Shown piece after piece: positions 36,401-48,332 of a DNA stretch of 64,000 nt. Origin of the DNA: Crotophaga sulcirostris (Eukaryota > Chordata > Aves > Cuculiformes > Crotophagidae). A model generated the notes under the pieces. That model ran no database searches and had not been told where the DNA came from. It was given only the letters and a program-made list of their open reading frames with translations. The stretch spans positions 930,283-994,282 of the forward strand of contig VYZB01000239.1 of NCBI GenBank assembly GCA_013397455.1. The letters run 5' to 3'. Position 1 is the first letter of the stretch. Each line of letters opens with the position of its first letter. The position numbers were made by a program, and so were the translations under genes.

Positions 36401-38285
36401 CCAGGAGATCCCACAGTCAGAGGGTGGGTCAGGTCATGAAGGAGAGCTACTCCCCCACAAAAATTCCCCATGTTTGTCTCATGTTAGCAGATCACTACTC
36501 CTCACTTATAAGTAATTTAATACTTGCTGTATCAAAGTAACGTCCAAATATTTCAACCTTTATGCTCACAGTTGTTCCTTTCTTCCAGGTACCTTTCTCC
36601 AGAATGCTTTGCTCTCTTCCACTTATAAGTATCAGTTCTTTCCTGATATTTTAAACTGAGCTTAAATTAATGCTGCTGTTCTGTTTAGCAACAGCAAGAA
36701 CTTCAACTACCAAAGCACCTTTTCATGCCAAAACATCTTTGTTTGTGCACCAGCAACAATGATTAATGTCAACACAGCTCTGGGAATCGTGTTTGTTAAT
36801 TAACTGCTGCTGTAGAGCTAGCAGGCAGAGTACAAAACATGGCGTTCCTACAGGGTGTACACAAATACTTATTATTTTCCTTATGCAAAAGATCCCAATG
36901 GAAGACCTATTGTTTGGGTTTGTTTCAGTTAACAGATGAAATAGTTGCACTTTGCATTAGGTATTTTGGGAGAGGGTCTCCTTGCCTGAGCTCCTGCAGG
37001 CAGAGAACTGGAGTGGATGAAAAGAAGAGTAAGTTGAGTTTCTGTATTTGTGAGCCCTCTGAGCCGGGTCACCCATGGAGTAAGGCAGTGTTTGCTCTGA
37101 AATGAAGTATGATAAATTTCTGAAGGGGATTATACGATACGGTTTTCTGTGATAGCAAGAGACTGAACGCAGCGACCCAGAAAGCCCCTTCTGGTCCTGT
37201 ATTGGCAAAATGCTGCTTCCCAGGCACCAGTTATTAACGGTTGTAAGGCACTGGCTATAAGAGTCTGAAGCAACCTGTGTAGTAGGTGACACTGGCAGGA
37301 GACACACACCATCCTTTTGGGGGACCACTTCAATCACCTGGTCCTGACAGAGAGCTCTGTTGCTCTGGAGACCACAGCCATTTGGGGCAGCTGGATAATG
37401 GGAAGAGCAGAAACAGCTCAATGTAACTAGAATCTATAGCCTGCAACGTTCTGGCTGAGCTTTGAGCACCAAACAAACTCAATGAAATATTCCCCGACTA
37501 GAAGCTGATCCATAACAATAACCTCTCCCCGTGGCTCACTGCAGAACCTGTTTTGCTATCCTGGATCCTGGGAAGCTGCTGTAATTGACTCCATCCATTA
37601 CCTTAAAATGTTCTCCAGTTTATCCTGCCTTTATCACATCTAGCCATTGTAAAAATCTCTTCTGTTTTACATCTTCCCTGTGCTTTCAGCAATGCGATTA
37701 CTCCTATAATAAGCTTAATGAGGACACTGAGTGGAAGAGTCTTCACATAAATCATCACAGCAGAAAATGCTCCGGAGATGCATATAGCAATGTCACACTG
37801 CCCTCTGTTGAAATTTGAGGCACTAAAGTAATTTTTTAAATTCTTATTTCTTAGGACTAAAGGTTAATTATTTAATATTTTTAAACTGCAACAGTTCTTT
37901 CCAGCCATTAGAGAAGACTATTATTTTTTCACGGATTACAACATACATATTGCAATAAGTTTAATTAGTTGTCAGAGAGAGAAATCCTTACATCTCTAAA
38001 GTCAGGGGAGCAGTAGGGAGGGGTTGCAAATTCTGAACCCAAATCTGCCTTTCAAGCTTGAAGACTTGCCCCACCGTGAATTGTAACAGACTGAGCCCTT
38101 TTAGCATCCGAGTCATCAATTCCCCTGCAAGCCAAGCTAGCTCTCACCAAACTCTCATGGGCTGACACACCGACCGCTTCCTCCCACAACCTCTGCTGGC
38201 AACCATGGCAAACATCTTCTCCTTAAGGAAAACTCCTACGGGGAATAATTCTTCCTCAGCAAAACCAGTGAAGCTGAATAGCAAT

Positions 38286-38309
38286 GGGGGGGGGNNNNNN
38301 NNNNNNNNN
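38286..38309. other. Assembly gap preceded by poly-G
   Basis: A run of nine G (38286-38294) leads directly into fifteen N (38295-38309). The gap length may be nominal. The missing sequence probably includes more of the G-rich tract, which is a typical cause of sequencing drop-out in bird genomes. Confidence 0.98.
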
Positions 38310-40415
38310 TGAGGAGTCTGTAGGTACCACTAACATTTACCCTCTACGCTGTAAGGGACTCTCCTGCTGCAGAGCTCATCCTGCCTTTGCAGCATATTAA
38401 AAGAATAAAATACAATTCATTTTTCTTCTGTACTTATCAGGTTGTGCCACATTTTATGTTTTAAAAATCCCAGATGACATTCCATGATTACACCACAAAG
38501 CATTTTTGACGCACGCACGCAGCCCCATCATTTAATGAGCCCACTTCTCTTTGAACACATTGCCCCAGAGATGAGTCAGGAACAATGCTGGGTACAAGCG
38601 TGGCACTAGGTAGTCAGCGAGGCTATTCTTAGGTATAGGAGGAAAATTAGATTGCAGAAGAAACAAGTATACTCTGACTCTTACGGCCCTTAGTGGGGGC
38701 GAAGCCGAGGAAAACATCTTTTGAAATCCTTGGCAGCAAGGCCATTGTGAAGAGATGGAAGGTGCTGGAATGAGTAGCACATGTCAGCTGCCCCTTGGTG
38801 TTCAAAGCGAGGGGTAACGCTATGGAGAGGAGAGAGCACAGCTCAGCCTTCTCTGGCTGTCTGTGCTTGTCTGGCCAAGCAGGACCTCTGCAAGTACTCT
38901 GTGCAAGAGGCAATGGGAGCACCTTCAAACTGGCATCTAGTTCAGACACAACAAAAAAGGCTTGGCCTGTCTAATTCAACTGTTTAACCCTTTCAGAGAC
39001 ACTCACTGTGTCCAGCCCACCGTGTGGAGACTGATGACTCACAAGCCCATTTATCCTGATTGTTTGAATGCGCATTTTTATCATGTGTTACACTCACAAA
39101 AGCAAAAGCAAGCAAAATCCTTCAAAATGTATTTCCTAGTAAAGATGTTTTCTACCTCAGTGACAGCTACAATACAAAATCCAACTTATCAGCACTCTTC
39201 TCTGATTTAAAAAGTTATTCATCAGCTATATCATCATATCTAATAAGACTATGTTGTAAGGTATCAACTTTCAAAATGAGTCAAAGGCATTTTAAGAGCC
39301 CCATGGAGCTTGTTTCACTACCCAGTGTTTGCTGTAGACATGAGAGCATCAGCCTTTCTTTATTTAAATTACTGTAAAGAATGAGAGGGGGAGGTGACTT
39401 TAAATAAGTCTTAACTTCAATACTAAAAAATTGCATCACCTGTAGCATGGCCCAAGAGGACAGGACATGGAACCAGGAGCCAGGTGAGTGTGATGTAAGT
39501 AAACTATGAAATTTGTGAAATCAAACAATCAGCTATTTCAGTTTCACCACTGCTACACCACGAATATACTGACTGGCTGTGTTTACAGAACTTTCAGGCC
39601 TGTAAATGAGTGAGTTACCATCATTGTGGCACCCTTAGCAAGCTGAGATTTGAAGTATTTGAGGCCGTGTGAGTATAACACGCTGAAGGAGTCTAAGCAA
39701 CATTAGCTTTAATTATGTGTACACTTCTCCCTGGAACAAAGGCAGTCATAAAAGGCACATTGAGCACCTCCCCTTCTGTTAGGCATTTCAACATCACCAG
39801 TGATTTGCAGACAGATTACTGGTGTCACTTAAGAATGAACTTGACATCAGAATGGAGGCAGAAATCAAACTTCCCTGACATATATAGAATTTTTTATTAC
39901 CAGAATGATGTATAATATAGAACAGAAAATGTGTATTCTGAAGGCTGAACATTTAGACACACACCTAAATAAAACACACCTTGAAGCCTATAGATAACAT
40001 TATCAGTCGACAATAGATATAGATCACTAAACAACTCTCACGAGTAGTTGCCAAACATAGATCTAAAGAAGAAAGGATGCATCATTTAATGCTTGAGGCT
40101 CAGTTCTATTAAAACAAAACAAAAGAAAAGAAATCCAAAATTGGGCTACCAAGACTCCTGTGTTAAAACTCATGGCCAAGATCAGTCTGCAAGAATAAAA
40201 AGACACCGTCAGTGCCTCAGTCGAATAACACTTCACCCTCTGCTAAGCGTGCACAACAGTTTTATATCACTCTGTTTTAATTTTTCAATATCGATCTTAA
40301 AATACTAAACTCCAGTTCAGTCTAAGACTTCAGATCATTCAAACCCAGATCGAAATTTCTTAGAGAATGGAGATAAATGAGTTAAAACATTGAGGGCAGG
40401 AGGCAGTAATTATTG

Positions 40416-40454
40416 TACCCAGACTCTTCCAAACAGACGATTCTATGATTCTAA
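40416..40454 (+). mobile_element. Possible CR1 3' tail relic
   Basis: The string from 'cccagactcttccaa' to 'cgattctatgattcta' resembles the last 35-40 bases of CR1 (compare 'gatcccttccaacccaaat' then the octamer tail at 7226-7279). It is too short and diverged to be sure. Confidence 0.4.
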
Positions 40455-40806
40455 ATGGAGAAAAAGTCCAAACAGAAAAAAGTTCACATAGCTACTTGTG
40501 CCTGTAAAACCACATGCAAATCTAGTACACCTACATGAGTGTTCGCATCGACATCTGCATTATTTGTTAGTGTCCTTTGGTTTTTAAAAAATGATACTAC
40601 AGTACACGGCAAAGCCACCTACAAAACAAAAAAAGGACCGCCTGCTCTTTTCTTTTTCCTTCCACAATCACAACTTTCCCCGATTCTTTCAAATTTTACT
40701 ATCCAGTATGCCAACACTGCTGTACAAGTCCAGAAAAGCAATATATGTAGTCAATGCATTTGTGTCCCTCTGAATACAATAAAACGTGTCTAATATAATA
40801 TATATA

Positions 40807-41252
40807 GGACCATGGAGATGATCAGAGTGCTGGAGTACCTCCCATATAAGGACAGGCTGAGAGAGCTGGGGTTGTTCAGCCTGGAGAAGAGAAGGCTCCA
40901 AGGAGAACTTAGAGCAGGCTCCAGTACAGAAAGGGGCTCCAGGAAAGCTGGGAAGGGGCTCTTGATCAGGGAGTGCAGGGACAGGATGAGGGGGGAACAG
41001 TTTTAAACTAGAAGAGGGAAGATTGAGATGAGATCGGAGGAAAAAATGTTTTTCGGTGAGGGTGGGGAGACACTGGCACAGGTTGCCCAGAGAAGTGACG
41101 GCTGCCCCATCCCTGGAGGTGTTCAAGGCCAGGTTGGATGGGGCTTTGAGCCCCCTGATCCAGTGGGAGGTGACCCTGCCCCTGGCTGGGGGGTTGGGCC
41201 TGGATGGGCTTTAAGGTCCCTTCCAACCCAAACCATTCCACAATTCTGTGAT
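40807..41252 (+). mobile_element. CR1 LINE, 3' 0.45 kb with end of ORF2
   Basis: This is the longest sense-strand CR1 copy here. It starts inside the last part of the reverse-transcriptase ORF: the frame from 40812 reads MIRVLEYLPYKDRLRELGLF then [11 protein letters not shown], the normal C-terminus of CR1 ORF2. It then passes 'gggctccaggaaagctggg', 'cccatccctggaggtgttca' and 'ggtcccttccaacccaaacc', ending in a degenerate tail 'acaattctgtgatt'. The 5' truncation is typical of LINEs. It is inactive, since only the last 5-10% of the element is present. Confidence 0.96.
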
Positions 41253-43082
41253 TTATTTTGTGCATGCCTATACATAAATAGGAGTAAAAATCCAACTTCA
41301 TCTACTATTTGGACAGTAACTGTCCCATTTCCCACCAGCTGTGCTGACATTGCTGGACTTTTAAAAGGTAGCCATGTTCCTTCACTGTCTGAATGCCCAA
41401 GTGATATTGTACAACGATTTGAACTTTTTATATTTCACAATACTACTGGGTTTCTGTATAGTCATTCTTCCTTTGCTTTGAAACTGAGTGACTTCAGATG
41501 GTATTTCGTAGGGGTCATGATGCTAACCCCATCAGCCACATGTTTCAGTAGATGAGACCCCCTGTGTGACTGCTGGTGATGTGGGGTAGTCATAGCTCAG
41601 GAGGTGCTGAGCTGCCACAGCCCCGGGCCTGGCCATGCCCGGTCACACACTGGCACACACACCTGGGCCAGTCCTCACTGGGCAAAGGTTTACTGTGCTC
41701 TCTCAAGAAGTGGTGACAGCACTGGGGAGTGTAAATACCTCTGATGTCTTGTCCTTTCTCTCCCTCCCTGGGAGTACAGAGGAGCACAGACTGACCCAGG
41801 GAAGAGAGTGCTGGAACTAGCCTCAAAAATATCCTCCTATCCCTCTGATATTCAGTGGAAGGAAATATATATATATTTCAGAAGGAAATACACCACTGTC
41901 TCGTCTTTTTGAGTGGCCAACTCTGGCTGCAGTATTTTGCAGCACTCCTAGATCAAGAAAGAGTAAAAGAGAACCGTCTGGTCCCTGCCCAATAGCACTC
42001 TTGGTCCTCCCAGTAATCTGCATCCTTCTTTTGTTGTGGAATTAGTGCTGTTTCCAAAGCACAGGGGAGTATAGAGAGTCTTATGAAGAGACCATTTTAT
42101 TTCTTGTGATGCCATTTATTAGGGAGATAATTAAAAATTCACCATAAATGTGCTTTAATTAATACATCAAGATGAGAATGTAAAGCCCTTAGGGTGAGAG
42201 AGGAAACTTCACCTTTAAATATAAAACGTACCTTACTTGCTTTAAAGTAGACCTTTGAGAATGGCAATTTTACTTATCTCAGCTTTTTAGAAAGTTGAAA
42301 TCTCTTTGTAACAGGTAGATAATTATTTTGGTTGCCTTTTTTGTAGGGGAGGAAATAACAGCACGTATTGAAGTGGAATACTGGTATTTTCATAGCTGGG
42401 AAATTATCTGTTTTGCACTTTTGGTAGATAAATTATCTGAATAATTGTAAAAGAAATTCAGACTTCATGTGTAACATAAAACACCAAGGAGAGCTTTTAA
42501 GGAGAAGAATGCTTTTCAAACTTTATTTTCTGGAGGTTGAAGAAAAGGGAAAATACTTAAATAGGCACCTTATACATAACAGGCCGAATTATTCAGAAAA
42601 ACACAATAGCATCATAAATTAATTCCACAGCTTATTTCTCTTGAGACATCACTTAGTATCTCAGCATTTAATGTGTGCCTTCTCAGATTGTCTGATGTGC
42701 TCTCTGGGTTTGCTTGAAACTGTATTGACGCTAAACCTACCTTATAAATATTCACAGGAATCTGCCTGGGAAAACACGAACAAAGCATGATACCTTTGCT
42801 TCCCCCAATGCCGACAGCAAAACTTTCCGTTGGCTTTTGTGGATGCCTGAGATAAACCTCTAGGGAATAAACTGTCGCTGAGCTTGTCCTGGCCATGCCA
42901 AAGCAGTTACGTCTGGCTATTCCACCTCCAGGAAGAACCTTGGGCAATATCTTCAGCTGCCATCAGCTTGTTCTGACCCTGCTCTCCCCAATTAACACAA
43001 ATGAGCAAGTTCTTTCCAGAATTATGAACGTGATAGGAAATTTGTGTTCTTATTGGATTATATTCCACCATTTTTAAAGGAT
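41253..43082. other. Non-coding spacer with GC-richer patch and (TA)n
   Basis: A GC-richer patch at about 41570-41820 contains no recognised gene. A short (at)6 tract at 41866-41877 sits in a small palindrome 'gaaatatatatatatttc'. The minus-strand frame below 43083, continuous with the CR1 frame, is not recognisably CR1. Confidence 0.5.
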
Positions 43083-43385
43083 GGGGACTCCACTGCTTCC
43101 CTTTGATCATCTTTGTGGCTGTTCTCTGGATCCTGACTACATCTTTTTTGTATAGCATGGACCAAAACTGGACACTGTATCCCAGGTGTGGCTTGATAAG
43201 CACAGAATAGAATGGGATAATGACTTCTTTATCTCTGCTGGTGATGTCCTTGATGCAGCCCAGCATTGTGTTGGCTTTCTTTGCCACAGCAGCACAATGT
43301 TTTCTCATATGGACCTTGTTTCCCACCAGGACCCCCAGGTCCCTTTCCACAGGGTCGCTCCTCAGCCAGGTAGATCCCAGACTGC
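43083..43385 (-). mobile_element. CR1 LINE reverse-transcriptase C-terminal region, older copy
   Basis: On the minus strand one open frame starting at 43389 covers about 100 residues of CR1 ORF2 near its C-terminus: DLGVLVGNKVHMRKHCAAVA, then KKANTMLGCIKDITS, YSVLIKPHLGYSVQFWSMLY, KKDVVRIQRTATKMIKGKQ. This part follows the reverse-transcriptase palm and contains no catalytic residues. The frame is uninterrupted, but the protein is diverged from the 22.9 kb copy, and the 3' untranslated region and tail are missing. After 43095 the same frame continues into sequence that is not recognisably CR1. Confidence 0.92.
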
Positions 43386-44280
43386 TCAAATCTGATTTCT
43401 CAATGCATTAACTGAAATAACTGAAGAATGTAGGAATAAAAGAAAAAAAAATGTTGTAGGTGAGAGAGAATGTTCCAGTGCCCACTATTTGTTTAAACCT
43501 AGATGGAAACAGTCAAGAGAAAGGGGCAGGCTAGAACTGTACAGCCAAGAAGGCGATGAAAGCTGGCATCTTGAGCATGTCAGACTCTGTGCTGACTCAA
43601 AGGCATCAGGAGATCTAAAGGTTTTGTTTGGTGTCATAGAGTACTACATGAATCATGTAAATCCTTTTGTTGTTTTTAGCAAGAAAAAATACTTCCACTG
43701 GTTCAGATTTTTGAATTTTATCTATTTGTTTATTGTTTTCGAGACAGAGGCAGAGGTGGAAATTGCATAATAAATTCTTACTCATCAACCCTCAAGCAGT
43801 CTTGTTCCAAGCCTGCTGAACTCTGCCATCCTGCAGAGATGGCTGTGGTGACAAAGTCTGGGCTTTCACAGAAAGTGTTAGGCTCTGCCTTTGGGCGTGC
43901 ACAGGGCTCTGTGTGCGGGCTGCAGGTGGCCAGGCTGAGGCTGGGTTCAGCATTGCAGAAAGACATTGGCTTCTACCTCATGCAGTGAAAGGGAGGGAAT
44001 GAGGGCAGGAAGTCAGGTCCACAAAGTAAAAGAATTAGTTGAGAGTTTTGGTTGATTTGTTGTTTTTCCTGAAGTTGTGAAGAGAAGAACACATGCAGGT
44101 GATGTTTCTGGAGCTGTGTTCTTTAACCAGGAAAACGTGGAATCTGCCTGCTGGGGAGGAAGGGAATCATACTCATCAGTCTTCCTTAAACTGACATGTA
44201 AAAATCAAAACAAACAAAAAAAACCCAATTAAGCCCTTTTCGGATGAAAAGCAGAGCAAGCTGAACATGAGGATTAAATG
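43386..44280. other. Non-coding spacer between CR1 fragments
   Basis: No recognised gene. Short A-rich runs lie at 43440-43450 and 44212-44224. Confidence 0.55.
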
Positions 44281-44470
44281 ATAATAGAACTATGGAATGG
44301 TTTGGGTTCGAAGGGACCTTTAAAGCCCATTGTTGTGGCCTTCTCTGGACTCACTCCTACAGATCCCTGTCCTTTCTGTGCCGAGACCTCCAGCGCTGGA
44401 CACAGGGCTCCAGGTGAGGTCTCACGAGAGCAGAGCAGAGGAGGAGAATCCCCCTCCCTCGACCTTGCAG
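44281..44470 (-). mobile_element. CR1 LINE with internal deletion
   Basis: On the minus strand the 3' end is intact (44281-44331: 'atggtttgggttcgaaggga' on the plus strand) but joins at about 44331 directly to ORF2-terminal sequence ('gttgtggccttctctgga' onward). Compared with the copy at 22385-22936, about 0.4 kb that should lie between them is missing. Both sides of the break share 'cat', suggesting a short microhomology deletion. It is inactive. Confidence 0.93.
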
Positions 44471-47040
44471 GAAGATTTGATTCTTGGGTCACTTTCCAAG
44501 AGTTACATTACACAAGACACTCCAGATCCTGCCAAAGGTGACAGACCCACAGTTATCAGAGAAACTCACCAGTATAACCACCTCAACAGTGAATTACAGT
44601 CTCTCCTTTAAGAAAGATCTAACAAACACCTCTGGGGGAGGTGACTGCTGGCTGCTTTGCTTTTTAATCCCCCACCTATCCCTTCTGCAGAACACAACGA
44701 GCAAATCCAGCCAACACCTCTAAATAGTTTGTAGCGTACTAAATGAGTAGAGGCAAGTATTACTAATTCACTCATTGCTGGAGCTGTGGATCCATATTTC
44801 TGTGAAAGTTAAATGCTTATTGGTATCATGCAGCTAAAATCCTGTTCGCTGATTTCCAAACAGGTTGCACCCCACAGCCTCAGTTCCTTTGGCCTGTTGC
44901 CAGTCATGTTAAATACAAACAAAAAGTTGTATATATTACTGCTGTACAGAATACTTCATCGATTAACAGCGAACTTATGACTATTGCTTTTAACCGCAGC
45001 CTCGCTGTTCTAATCAATTTTCTCCACCTGTAGTTAAGAAAGCTACTTCCACTGTACAGAACAGCAATAAGCAGTAGCATTTTTAAATACACATGCACGA
45101 CAAGACCCTGAAGTATCTTGCCACGGCATTATGCAGAGGGCATTAATGCACTACAAGACCAAACCCACAGTATTAACTGACAATTGCACATTTCGTTATT
45201 TGTGAAATGGAGTTTCTTGTGTTTATTGTGCAACGTTTAAAGGTCTAACAAGCTGTGGATAATGGAGAAGAACTGATGCCTCCCAATTTGTACTGAGAGG
45301 TGTCTGTATATATGTTGACCAAATCAATAAGTAGATATGTGAATAACACTTTCAACATATTTAATGATTAGCATCCCTGTGGTAAATACTTACTTTTTCC
45401 TATTCAGCTAAAAATAGTTACTAATGATGCTTTACTGATTACATGTTTTCCAAACTGCCTCCTGTTAGCTGCAAAGGTTTCAAGAGTCCTGCAAGAATCC
45501 TCCACTTCCCAGTTCAGATGCTACTCTTCGTTCAAGGTGTTAAACAGAAAAAAAGTCAATAGGAACTGTACAGATTATGTATTGTTATTACATGCTGGCA
45601 CTATTCCCCTGCATAGCAGATGAGGCTATATCTCTAACATGTTGATTTCCTAATAAAGCATATTAATTTGTCTGTGACAGTTACTGCCTTAAACCACCAC
45701 AAATTAAGGATGAAATAAAGTATTTTATTTTTAACATTTTCATTTATATGCTCATCTGTTGAAGTACAGCCATTATTTTCATGCTAGTTATGATGTGCAT
45801 GAATCAGATTCACTTGCCTGTAAATTCTTACTAGCTTGTAATTAAATAGCTTATTTTATATGCAATGCAGGGTCAAGATTTACTGCATGTGCACTGTCCT
45901 GGCATGTGTACTGTCCTGGCATGTGTGCAGGCTCTCTTGAAGACCTGCACAGTGTGGGCACTACAAACCCCTATTTTTATACTTAATATTCGAAGTCACG
46001 GAGGATTAGCATTACCCTATAGAAGGAGATTAGACACAAAGCCAGGAGATGATTGACCTTGGTCTGCTGAAGCCATCCAGTTCAGAGTATGCTTAATTCA
46101 CATACAAATGCATTAAAAGACAAACATTCCTGGGGTTTTTTGGTCTTGGTTGGCCACGGTTAACTCACAGCTGCTCAGAGGGGCTGTGCGTGCCAAAAGC
46201 ACAAGTAGCCAGATCGGGTAAGAGAGCAGGGCAGCCACTGGCTGAGTCAGTAACACCACAGTAAAACATTCAGATCATACATCATGGCCTTAAATTGCAA
46301 CACTCCCTCATGGCAGGAAAGGCAGAGCAGAGCCCTTCAGTTCAAGCAATCAGCAGTCCGCATTTTCATCAGCTCTAATGTGTGCTTTATTGCCCCCCAT
46401 AGAGCAGGCAGCACACGGGCTGCCTCTGAGAGATGGAGATGAGTCCTCTCCTCCGTATTCTGGTCACAGCTCCTGCCCACAGCTTCAACAATAATTCAGT
46501 GTCTGAGCATGGTTCCTCATTTTCATATTCCTACTTTATTTGTGCCACAGGGTCAAACTGGAACAGAAGCATTGTTATGCCAGATACTGGAGGGAGGTCA
46601 CACATGCATCCTGCTAACTACAGCAATTACTGCCAATGGAAACCAGCAGACACTAGAGGGTGACAACACGAGGTACATCTTTCAACCAGGTGACACCACA
46701 GAGTGCAGGACAGTAAAGTGTGGGTGGCTTTGTAAAGATGACTAAATCATGCTGCAAGCACAAATGACTGTAGCTTTCTAAAGACAGAGAAGCCACTAGA
46801 ACACAGATCTTTCCCCTTCCAGCTTAAGCCAAGTTACAGCTGTAAACTCCTTTGAGGTACCAGAGAAACCTCCAGTTTTCTCACAGAACAGACATTTCTT
46901 CTCCAAATTCCACACGGGGTGAACCCTTCTCTCACTTGACAGTAACGTGGGTGCATTAAGTACCTATGGTCAACCTAAAGTTTCGGGTTTCCTTCTGGTC
47001 TCTTTAGCTGACCTTGGAGAAGCCAAAATTTCAAATCAGG
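44471..47040. other. Non-coding stretch, AT-rich, with short tandem repeat
   Basis: It holds the 17-bp tandem repeat at 45886-45927. The AT-rich block 45640-45880 is rich in homeodomain-like cores such as 'taatta', and contains the octamer-like 'atatgcaatgc'; it has the texture of a conserved non-coding element, though that cannot be shown from one sequence. No gene was recognised. Confidence 0.5.
45886..45927. repeat. Tandem repeat, 17-bp unit x2.5
   Basis: The unit 'catgtgcactgtcctgg' (45886-45902) is followed by a copy with one change (45903-45919) and by a partial third copy. Confidence 0.88.
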
Positions 47041-47356
47041 GAATGGTTTGGATTGGAAGGGACCTCAAAAAGCCCACCCAGTCCCAACCCCCCTGCCATG
47101 GGCAGGGATACCTCCCACTGGATCAGGGGGCTCAAAGCCCCATCCAGCCTGGCCTTGAACACCTCCAGGGGTGGGGCAGCCACCACTTTTCTGGCAATCG
47201 GTGCCAGGGCATCCCCACCCTCAAAGGAAAACATTTCTTCCTAAGATCTCATCTCAATCTCCTCTCTTTCAGGTTAAAACCATTCCCCCTCATCTTGTCC
47301 CTGCACTCCCTGATCAAGAGCCTCTAACCGGCTTTAGACTCCCTTTAAGTACTGGA
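47041..47356 (-). mobile_element. CR1 LINE 3' fragment, inverted partner of 48001-48332
   Basis: On the plus strand it reads from 'gaatggtttggattggaagg' (3' end of the element) through 'cccactggatcagggggctc' and 'aaaacatttcttcctaagat' to 'taagtactggaattt' (5' truncation). Little divergence from the consensus is seen, so it is a fairly young insertion. Together with the plus-strand copy 645 bases away it forms an inverted repeat of about 315 bases. It is inactive. Confidence 0.96.
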
Positions 47357-48000
47357 ATTTAGTTTGTAAGCAATTGATATTTCACATCTGACAAGAAACA
47401 CACTAGAAATCACACTATTTATAACCTCTTGCACTTGTCATTCACTCAAGCGTCAACCTTTTGACACCTGAATCATTGAGGTTGTGTCAATAAGCGACAT
47501 TAACAAGTTTTTCCATAATAGCGAGCACATCTGTTGGTTGCTAAGCAAACTTTTTATTATAAATTTGCATTAGATGCAGAGGTGCAAAACCAGTCATGAA
47601 AAAATGGCAAAGTCTGCCTTCCCCAAAGTAGCAGAACAAAATGCCATATATGAAATCAAAATGAGATAGTGTAGAAATTACTAAGGAATTTGAAGAGAGG
47701 GAAAACGTGTTTAATTACGCATCATTTGGCTGAGTTTGACACAGCAAAATATTTATCAGAAACTTTGAAACAGTAGTTTCTTCCTGAAAATTCAACAAAG
47801 CAAAACATGTATATCTGCCAGTTTCCATTTAAATTCTTCTAAATCAAAGCGTCAGCACAGCTGCATCGGCATCAAAGGGAGCACTTGGTAGGTAAGGTGC
47901 TATTCACAGGAATCCATCTCCTCCCTCTGACTAAAATTTACTCTGGGATATGTTCTTAATTTCTAAATAATTCGCTTTCAGTCACGTTTAATGTGCAATT
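47357..48000. other. Loop between inverted CR1 copies
   Basis: Unique AT-rich sequence of 644 bases. It contains an imperfect palindrome 'gttgctaagcaaac' at 47537-47550 that resembles an RFX X-box. No gene was recognised. Confidence 0.5.
47537..47550. promoter_or_regulatory. Possible RFX X-box-like palindrome
   Basis: The sequence 'gttgctaagcaaac' has the two half-sites of an X-box (GTTGC and its near-inverse) separated by two bases. RFX factors bind such sites in ciliary and other genes. A single match of this kind is expected by chance at some frequency, and no promoter was identified nearby. Confidence 0.2.
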
Positions 48001-48332
48001 CCAGTACTGAAACGGGCTCCAGGAAAGTTGTGGAGGGACTCTTGATCAGAGAGTGCAGGGATAGGATGAGGGCAACAGTTTTAAGCTGAAAGACGAGAGA
48101 TTTAGATCAGATATTAGGAAGAAATGTTTTCCCGTGAGGGTGGGGAGGCCCTGGCACAGGTTGCCCAGAGAAGTGGTGGCTGCCCCATCCCTGGAGGTGT
48201 TCAAGGCCAGGTTGGATGGGGCTTTGAGCACCCTGATCCAGTGGGAGGTGTCCCTGCCCATGGCAGGGGTTTTGGAACTGGGTGGGCTTTAAGGTCCCTT
48301 CCAACCCAAACCATTCCATGATTCTACGATTG
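48001..48332 (+). mobile_element. CR1 LINE 3' fragment, inverted partner of 47041-47356
   Basis: It begins 'ccagtactgaaacgggctcc', passes 'gttttaagctgaaagacg', 'gggaggccctggcacaggtt' and 'ttaaggtcccttccaaccca', and ends 'ccattccatgattctacgat'. It is 5'-truncated at the same element position as 47041-47356. It is close to consensus and inactive. Confidence 0.96.

Larger units (their letters stand above)
29725..40415. other. Long non-coding stretch with one assembly gap
   Basis: Over 10 kb with no recognisable gene or interspersed repeat. It holds the longest open frame of the window (30119-30778, separate entry), a short 11-bp tandem pair at 33410-33431 and the N gap at 38295-38309. The frames at 34504-34974 (156 codons, plus) and 36957-37421 (154 codons, minus) are cysteine-rich, irregular and match no family I know, so I treat them as chance. 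Confidence 0.55.

Noticed and set aside
36957..37421. 154-codon minus-strand open frame, cysteine- and serine-rich
   Set aside because: I considered a retroviral or secreted-protein remnant, but no recognisable motif was found.
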